From Lysobacterales bacterium (lineage in GTDB: Bacteria > Pseudomonadota > Gammaproteobacteria > Xanthomonadales > Marinicellaceae), in assembly GCA_026990095.1 (NCBI GenBank), contig JALSIL010000252.1, positions 1-11,482 on the forward strand: a stretch of 11,482 nucleotides of DNA. The letters run 5' to 3'. This document shows positions 5,991-11,482 of this stretch, piece after piece; the stretch's first letter is position 1, and each line of letters begins with the position of its first letter. Under the pieces are notes generated by a model that saw only the letters and a program-made list of their open reading frames with translations, was not told the origin of the DNA and ran no database searches. Made by a program: the position numbers and the translations under genes.

Positions 5991-8900
5991 TTCTTTTCTT
6001 TGTCTCCACTAAGATAATTTTGGGTTCATCCCAACTGCCTGTGACTTTATATATAATTTTACCCACGTCTTTTAAACCTTTATGGAACATACCTTGCACT
6101 AAAAAGCCTGCCGCAGCACCAACTGCTCCACCAGTAATAGCTCCTATTGTCGGCAAGATACGCCCAACCCTTGGTTCTATGATGATTGTTTGGTCATAGT
6201 CTTGAGTTGCTAACCCTGTTCTGCCTGATAAACTAATTTTTGCACTGGAGGAATCAATTATAAAGGCATCGGTATAGGCATCACCTTCTCTGAGTTCAAA
6301 ATCACCTTTCATGGACTGGAACTGCAACCCTTTTGCAAATACATCACTAAAGTCCAAAATCAAACGCCTTGGTAGATTGGTTAAACTAAAAAGACCCAAT
6401 ACTCGCCCCATTCCGGGTTTTGTATCAACCACCTCGCCTTTTCCTAACTCAACACGCATGGAACCACTAATTTTCTTTATTTCAAACTCACTGGGCAATC
6501 CATCCCATTGAGCTTGCATATTTATTAACGTTTGCGTGTGACTAATGGGGGCTTGAAATCCTAATTTTTTCAAAAAAGCAGCAATGTTTCGGGAAGTCAT
6601 AATAATGTTAAATTTTGACACGCCTTTTTTGCCTTGGTTGCGTGACCAAACACCATTTATATTTAAATTAAGCAATTCCGAATGAGTCACTAGTTTCTCC
6701 ACTTTAATCCCTTCACTCACGGGCCTAACTTCAATACTGGACTCTCCCAATGGAATCCCATCATAGATAAAATCACCTATCCATATATGCAAAGGGGGAT
6801 AGTTTGAACTCACTTGCTCACTTGATTCCTCAGCCTTTACGATATCGGGTGCTTGCCAATGCAGTTTTTGCAACTGAACAATGATTCCCTTTTGAGTTAA
6901 ATTGTTAGCAATTTTGACTGTTCCAGATATATCGGCGGCCTCAATCGTTAAATCAATGCTGTCACCCTTAGTGTTATTGAACACATCAATAGAAACATTT
7001 TTTAACTCACGAGCCATAAATATAAGTGTATCGACCTGTAATGACAGGGTTTTAAATGGCAGGTCTTGAGCATTTTTTTGTGATTTGTTTCTGGTAAGTA
7101 CGCTTATCCACTTATCAACGTCTACCGTTTCTAAATGACCGCCAAACTTATCTTTTGTTTGACCAAAAATTAACTTGTTTAATTTAAATTCACCAGACTC
7201 ACGGTTAACACTAAAATTTGAGCTTAATGATTTATTAAAGCTTAAATCCCAACCACTGTCTAAACAAGGTAAAACACACGATAAAGAAAAGGGAGTTCTT
7301 TGTTCTATGGGCTTAGCAAAAGGAGCAGGCATTTCTAACTGCACCCCTATTAAATCTGAGTTTGCAGTAAATACTGTTTGTGTCTGTCGTGCATTAGAAA
7401 TAGAAAACTCCCATGGAGAGCGACCAATTGCTGGCAATTCAAACCCAAGTGTTGATTCAAAATTTGTGACGTCATAATTGCCGCTAATCAATACATTAAT
7501 CTTTGGTTCTTGATTGGCTTGATTGATTATTTCACCAGATACCACTGCATTTTGGTTAAGAAATTTTGCTTTTAAATTAGCAAGCTTTAATGATAACCCT
7601 GAAAAATCCAAGGTGCCAACCAAGTCAAGCAATTGAAAATGGCCTATCTGAAAGTCCGTGTGCATAAAAGTAACCAAACCTGATGGTTCTATCTTAACAT
7701 TGGCTTTATTTAATGGAAATCCCAAGTGAACGCGTGCTTCCTGATTGCCTCTTAAAGACATGTCTTCATCTAAAATTTTTAATCCTTTTTTCATCGGCGA
7801 ATTTTTAAGAAAATCAAGCAAATAATTATCCTTGCCATTGGCATTTACATTAACAGTCAAATAAGGTTTTTTGAAATTTTTAATTTGTGCTAACACAGTT
7901 TTTATTCTTGCCTTCATCACTCGTCCACGGTGTGATTTAACCTTGAGTGACATATTTTTTGTGCCAACATATGCATTAAAATCAGAAAGTACAGGCCAAT
8001 CTTTATGGTATTTAACTTGTGCGTTTTTTAAATTTGACTGCGTGATAAACACGCCTTGATTAGCTGTAAAGGGATAATCCTTTGTCAAACCATGATAAAT
8101 TATCATGCCATTTTCAACCACCCCTGAAACCAGTGCTTGATCTAAAAAATTCAACACTTTGGGCTTCCACTTATTCTTTGGCCAGTATTTATACAGTTGA
8201 TTAACTTGAGCTTGGTAAATAGCAAAGGTTAAATCCATAAAGAGGTTTTGGTCAAGCCCAATTCGCGCCGCTCCATCTAAAATAAAGTCAGTGCAATCAC
8301 ACCAAATGGAATTTATTTTTACATCAACATCATTGTCTTGCATAGATGTTTGAGCCGTTAAAAGTAAATTATTCCATTGCACAGTTCCACGTAAAATACC
8401 TGGAATCCGTGCTGAACCTTTTTCAGAATCAATCAGCAATCGGATTTGTTCATTGTGAAAATTAACTGAACCCGATAAGTTGTTGAATTGAGTTACATCC
8501 GTTGCCATATTTATATTTTCAAAAGCAATACTGCCCTCTACGATACGCCTTAAGTTTACATCGTATTTTATGGACACATCAGCAACTTTTCCAGACAACT
8601 CAAATGCAGCAAATGCAGCTGTATCAATGTGAATAACCCCAAGTATTGCCCTTAATAAAGGAATATCCAAAACATCTGCTTTTAGGTTTATGAATCCATT
8701 ATTACGATTTATCCGAACATTTATTTCCTCTTGTGATATGGATGTGGTTTCAATGCCTTTAAGGGTTAAATTTGCCGACCATTTGTTTTTATTGCCTTTA
8801 TAAACTAATTCTGCTTGACCTGTTATTTCTGCATCATTGTCGAAAAATTTATTTTTGAGATTGGCTTTAGCTACCATTTTCACGATGCTGCTGTGTTGGG

Positions 8901-9669
8901 TTTCCAGCCAGATTTGGGCATCGATAAATGTTTTGGGAAAATAATCAATAGCGGTGTAATTACCAATGCGATGAAGTGATAAATTTTTTGATTCCACATA
9001 CCATTTAGCTTGTTTAAGAAAATCATTGCTTTTCGCCGTGATGGCTTTTAACAAAATTACATCGGCAATCTCTTTTGTATCAAGCTCCAAAACAAAGGCC
9101 CTATGATTATTGGATTGCTGCACTGTTATCTTAGATTTTATTTTATGTTTGGCTTGAGAAACGGGATCAGTAAAATTTAATGTCAAATTGTTAACAGACA
9201 ATGTTCCAGCATCCAATACTTTTCCAATTTTATCGGAAAATCCTGTGTTCATATCCACTTCATCGGTGAGAACGATTTTTCCAGAGGGTTTTCTTTCAAA
9301 GTCAACAGCGACATCGCTAATTTCAAGGTTTATACCCGTCGATCCTTTGGGCACAAGAAACTGAACAAGGTTAATAGTCAATACCGCTTGATCAACAGCA
9401 ACTTCTTTTTCGTCTTTTATTTTCAACCCTTGAATAACAAAAGAAGGACCAAAGCCTCGCCACTTTCCAGAGATATGCTCGATAGCAACCTCCTTATTCC
9501 ATTGTTTGGACAAAAAAGAAACAACTTTCTCTTTGTATAAGTTTTCATTCGGAAGAATGAGCGAAACAACACCAATCACAACCCCAAACAATACAATTAT
9601 TACTGCCAGTAAGCCACGTAAATGTATCCAAATACGAAAAACCAGAGAATGTTGTGCTGTATTGGTCAT
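5980..9669 (-). CDS. yhdP: YhdP, AsmA-like envelope phospholipid transport protein
   Basis: A 1229-residue protein, close to the roughly 1270 of E. coli YhdP. One N-terminal membrane helix (about 16-38) is followed by a very long periplasmic region of beta-strand repeats typical of AsmA-like/DUF3971 proteins, which form lipid-carrying grooves. The N-terminal block after the anchor (NKEVAIEHISGKWRGFGPSF, about 54-73) and the C-terminus, with a Gly/Ala-rich hydrophobic stretch (about 1176-1196) followed by YKVTGSWDEPKI, are characteristic of YhdP. In E. coli YhdP acts with TamB and YdbH in moving phospholipids toward the outer membrane. Only four cysteines were noticed, in two close pairs (457/459 and 798/802). 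The ATG at 9667-9669 lies three bases after the rng stop and has no clear ribosome binding site, so it probably depends on coupled translation. The operon maf-rng-yhdP supports the assignment. Confidence 0.94.
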   Translation of the reverse strand: MTNTAQHSLVFRIWIHLRGLLAVIIVLFGVVIGVVSLILPNENLYKEKVVSFLSKQWNKEVAIEHISGKWRGFGPSFVIQGLKIKDEKEVAVDQAVLTINLVQFLVPKGSTGINLEISDVAVDFERKPSGKIVLTDEVDMNTGFSDKIGKVLDAGTLSVNNLTLNFTDPVSQAKHKIKSKITVQQSNNHRAFVLELDTKEIADVILLKAITAKSNDFLKQAKWYVESKNLSLHRIGNYTAIDYFPKTFIDAQIWLETQHSSIVKMVAKANLKNKFFDNDAEITGQAELVYKGNKNKWSANLTLKGIETTSISQEEINVRINRNNGFINLKADVLDIPLLRAILGVIHIDTAAFAAFELSGKVADVSIKYDVNLRRIVEGSIAFENINMATDVTQFNNLSGSVNFHNEQIRLLIDSEKGSARIPGILRGTVQWNNLLLTAQTSMQDNDVDVKINSIWCDCTDFILDGAARIGLDQNLFMDLTFAIYQAQVNQLYKYWPKNKWKPKVLNFLDQALVSGVVENGMIIYHGLTKDYPFTANQGVFITQSNLKNAQVKYHKDWPVLSDFNAYVGTKNMSLKVKSHRGRVMKARIKTVLAQIKNFKKPYLTVNVNANGKDNYLLDFLKNSPMKKGLKILDEDMSLRGNQEARVHLGFPLNKANVKIEPSGLVTFMHTDFQIGHFQLLDLVGTLDFSGLSLKLANLKAKFLNQNAVVSGEIINQANQEPKINVLISGNYDVTNFESTLGFELPAIGRSPWEFSISNARQTQTVFTANSDLIGVQLEMPAPFAKPIEQRTPFSLSCVLPCLDSGWDLSFNKSLSSNFSVNRESGEFKLNKLIFGQTKDKFGGHLETVDVDKWISVLTRNKSQKNAQDLPFKTLSLQVDTLIFMARELKNVSIDVFNNTKGDSIDLTIEAADISGTVKIANNLTQKGIIVQLQKLHWQAPDIVKAEESSEQVSSNYPPLHIWIGDFIYDGIPLGESSIEVRPVSEGIKVEKLVTHSELLNLNINGVWSRNQGKKGVSKFNIIMTSRNIAAFLKKLGFQAPISHTQTLINMQAQWDGLPSEFEIKKISGSMRVELGKGEVVDTKPGMGRVLGLFSLTNLPRRLILDFSDVFAKGLQFQSMKGDFELREGDAYTDAFIIDSSSAKISLSGRTGLATQDYDQTIIIEPRVGRILPTIGAITGGAVGAAAGFLVQGMFHKGLKDVGKIIYKVTGSWDEPKIILVETKKRNEK

Positions 9670-9672
9670 AAA

Positions 9673-11160
9673 CTAAACAATCACCACATCGTATTGCTCT
9701 TGAGAGTAAGAATTCTCAGGTTGTAAACTAATTCTTTTTCCTAATTCGTCTTCTAATTCCGATAAGGAATGGGTTTGCTCATCTAAAATATAATCAACCA
9801 AAACCGTGGAGGCAATAACAAGTATTTTGCCTGTTTGAAACTGCCTTACCATTCGAATAATTTCTCTAAACAACTCATAACAAACCGATTCAACCGTTTT
9901 CATCTTACCTAAACCATCGCATGATGGACATTTTTGAGTTAGCATTTGTTGTAAATTTTCAGTTGTTCTTTTGCGGGTAATTTCAACTAAACCCAGTGTT
10001 GTTAATCCATGCACATAGGTTCTTGTTGGATCCGATGTGAGATGGTTTTGCAGTGTTTTAAGCACTTGATCTTTGTGTTCTTGCACGGACATATCAATAA
10101 AATCAGCAATAATGATACCGCCTATATTTCTTAAACGCAGTTGTCGTGCAATCATTTGGGCGGCCTCAAGATTGGTTCGAAACACGGTTTCTTCTTGGTT
10201 TTTAAAACCAATGTATTTGCCCGTATTGACATCGATTGTTGTCATGGCTTCATTTTGGTCTATGACAAGATTGCCTCCAGATTTTAACGGCACAAATTGA
10301 CGTAATGCCCTATTTATCTCATCATCAATATTGTAAAAATCAAAAATCGGTCGTGCACCTTTGTAATGAAGCAACTCACCTTGCCACTCGGGAACAAATT
10401 CTTTGATAAATTTTTTAAGGTTTACATAGACAGTAAACGAGTCTGTTTTTATTACTTTTACATCAGATGAGATAAAATCACGCACAATGCGCTTGGGCAA
10501 GTTGAATTCTTGATAAACTAAATCTTTGACTTTGCCTGTTTTGATACGTTCGTTGACCTTTGTCCACAATTTGTGTAGAAATTTAAAATCGCGCACTAAA
10601 TCTTCTTCGTTACTGTATTCGGCATTGGTTCGAGCAATTAATCCATGTTCTTTTTTCTGTTGAATATTCTCTAAACAAGAAATTAAGCGAGCCCTTTCTT
10701 CCTCTTCCAGAATGCGAATAGAAATAGTGTTGACTTCAGGTTCATTGGGTAAAAGCACTAAAAAGCGACTGGGAATGCTCAAATTACAGGTAATTCTTGC
10801 ACCTTTTGAGCCAATTGCATCCTTATAAACCTGCACCACTATCCTTTGACCTTCATGCACCACGCTTGAAATCGAGGGGTGCTTAAACTCAGAATCCGTT
10901 TTTTTTTGTCCTTCTAAACGAATTAGTTTTTGCTGTGAACACACATCAGTGACGTGCATAAAAGCCGACCTTTCGTGCCCAATATCAACAAAAGCCGCCT
11001 GCAACCCTGGCAGGACTTTTTCAACCTTGCCAATATAAATATTGCCAACACAAGAAGTGCTTTGGTAACGCTCAATAAGCATTTCTTGCAACATGCCATT
11101 TTCCACCAGTGCAACCCGGGTTTCACTTGGTGTTGAATTGATGAGTATTTCTTCGCTCAT
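9673..11160 (-). CDS. rng: Ribonuclease G
   Basis: A 495-residue RNase E/G family endoribonuclease, near the 489 of E. coli RNase G and without the long C-terminal scaffold of RNase E. RNase G processes the 5' end of 16S rRNA and cleaves some mRNAs. The S1 domain is at about 37-125 (VGNIYIGKVEKVLPGLQAAFVDIG). The DNase I-like catalytic part has MTTIDVNTGKYIG with Asp310 and ADFIDMSVQEHK with Asp353, matching the metal-binding Asp303 and Asp346 of RNase E. The zinc-link CPSCDG (Cys411, Cys414) precedes the C-terminal small domain. The start is supported by GGAG (11166-11169) five bases upstream, inside the end of maf, and the start overlaps the maf stop by one base (TAATG). A run of nine A residues occurs in codons 85-88. 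Confidence 0.96.
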   Translation of the reverse strand: MSEEILINSTPSETRVALVENGMLQEMLIERYQSTSCVGNIYIGKVEKVLPGLQAAFVDIGHERSAFMHVTDVCSQQKLIRLEGQKKTDSEFKHPSISSVVHEGQRIVVQVYKDAIGSKGARITCNLSIPSRFLVLLPNEPEVNTISIRILEEEERARLISCLENIQQKKEHGLIARTNAEYSNEEDLVRDFKFLHKLWTKVNERIKTGKVKDLVYQEFNLPKRIVRDFISSDVKVIKTDSFTVYVNLKKFIKEFVPEWQGELLHYKGARPIFDFYNIDDEINRALRQFVPLKSGGNLVIDQNEAMTTIDVNTGKYIGFKNQEETVFRTNLEAAQMIARQLRLRNIGGIIIADFIDMSVQEHKDQVLKTLQNHLTSDPTRTYVHGLTTLGLVEITRKRTTENLQQMLTQKCPSCDGLGKMKTVESVCYELFREIIRMVRQFQTGKILVIASTVLVDYILDEQTHSLSELEDELGKRISLQPENSYSQEQYDVVIV

Positions 11161-11482
11161 TAAAACTCCATTAGTAATTGTGATGTTTCATACAGTGGCA
11201 ACCCCATAATACCAGAATAACTACCAGAAATACATTTTATCCAACGTGCTGCAAACCCCTGAATACCATAACTTCCTGCCTTATCCATAGGCTCGCCACT
11301 GGCTATATATTTTTTAACTTCTTGAGCATTTAATTGACCAAACAACACTTCACTAACAGAACTTACCACTCTTGAGTGAGTCGAATCTACCAATGCAACG
11401 GCAGTAATGACTTGATGCTTTTTGTCTGATAAGGACATCAACATGGTGTAAGCCTCTTTTTCATCTCTTGGCTTTCCTAAAA
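11160..11482 (-). CDS. maf: Maf-family nucleoside triphosphate pyrophosphatase, partial (5' end missing)
   Basis: The C-terminal half of a Maf/YhdE protein. The frame stays open from the right edge of the window, so the gene begins outside it; the visible part is about 107 codons of a family usually near 190-200. The first visible residues, LGKPRDEKEAYTML, are the typical Maf segment that precedes the L(S)…HQVITAVAL strand. Further on are the GEPMDKAGSYGIQG motif with its conserved acidic and Lys residues (the Asp-Lys-Ala-Gly nucleotide-site loop) and the ending SYSGIMGLPLYET. Maf proteins hydrolyse dTTP/UTP or modified nucleotides to monophosphates. Position before rng favours the YhdE (dTTP/UTP) subgroup. 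The stop overlaps the rng start. Confidence 0.92.
   Translation of the reverse strand, partial: LGKPRDEKEAYTMLMSLSDKKHQVITAVALVDSTHSRVVSSVSEVLFGQLNAQEVKKYIASGEPMDKAGSYGIQGFAARWIKCISGSYSGIMGLPLYETSQLLMEF

Noticed and set aside
7175..7477. Open frame of about 100 codons on the plus strand, opposite yhdP
   Set aside because: Antisense to a well-supported gene, no recognisable motif, and no convincing ribosome binding site; a shadow of the yhdP reading frame.

Overview
The window looks like chromosomal DNA of an AT-rich gammaproteobacterium. The main evidence is the gene order maf–rng–yhdP on the minus strand, a conserved gammaproteobacterial cluster, together with a System I (Ccm) cytochrome c maturation operon. 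Almost every gene is a recognisable housekeeping or envelope gene, and coding is dense: the longest stretch without a gene is 193 bases (3371-3563). I saw no tRNA, rRNA, CRISPR array, transposase or phage gene. The species cannot be named from the sequence alone.

Layout. (1) 1-289, minus: the start of a VOC/glyoxalase-fold protein that runs off the left edge. (2) 290-432: a short AT-rich divergent intergenic region that probably holds the ccm promoter. (3) 430-5173, plus: ccmE-ccmF-ccmG-ccmH-ccmI. All junctions overlap by 1-4 bases except ccmG/ccmH. (4) The ccmG/ccmH gap holds two different repeat-like elements: a helically phased CACAGAG heptamer array and a degenerate hairpin/palindrome of the dispersed intergenic type. 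(5) 5175-11482, minus: maf (5' end cut by the window edge), rng, yhdP and a small PqiA/LetA-like membrane protein, all overlapping or within 3 bases of each other and so probably one transcript. This operon and the ccm operon converge tail to tail with one base between their stop codons.

How the genes work together. CcmE carries heme in the periplasm to CcmF, the heme lyase core. CcmG and CcmH keep the apocytochrome CXXCH thiols reduced, and CcmI chaperones the apocytochrome. The ABC-type heme-handling part (ccmABCD) is not upstream of ccmE and must lie elsewhere if the pathway is complete. On the other strand, Maf (nucleotide pyrophosphatase) and RNase G (RNA processing) precede YhdP, a large AsmA-like protein implicated in phospholipid transport across the periplasm. 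The gene after yhdP encodes an inner-membrane protein with the conserved core of PqiA/LetA, a family otherwise known as the membrane partner of MCE-type lipid-transport tunnels.

No clearly new system is present. The most interesting signals are the yhdP/PqiA-like pairing, which suggests an inner-membrane partner for an AsmA-like lipid bridge, and the two repeat elements inserted in the ccm operon.
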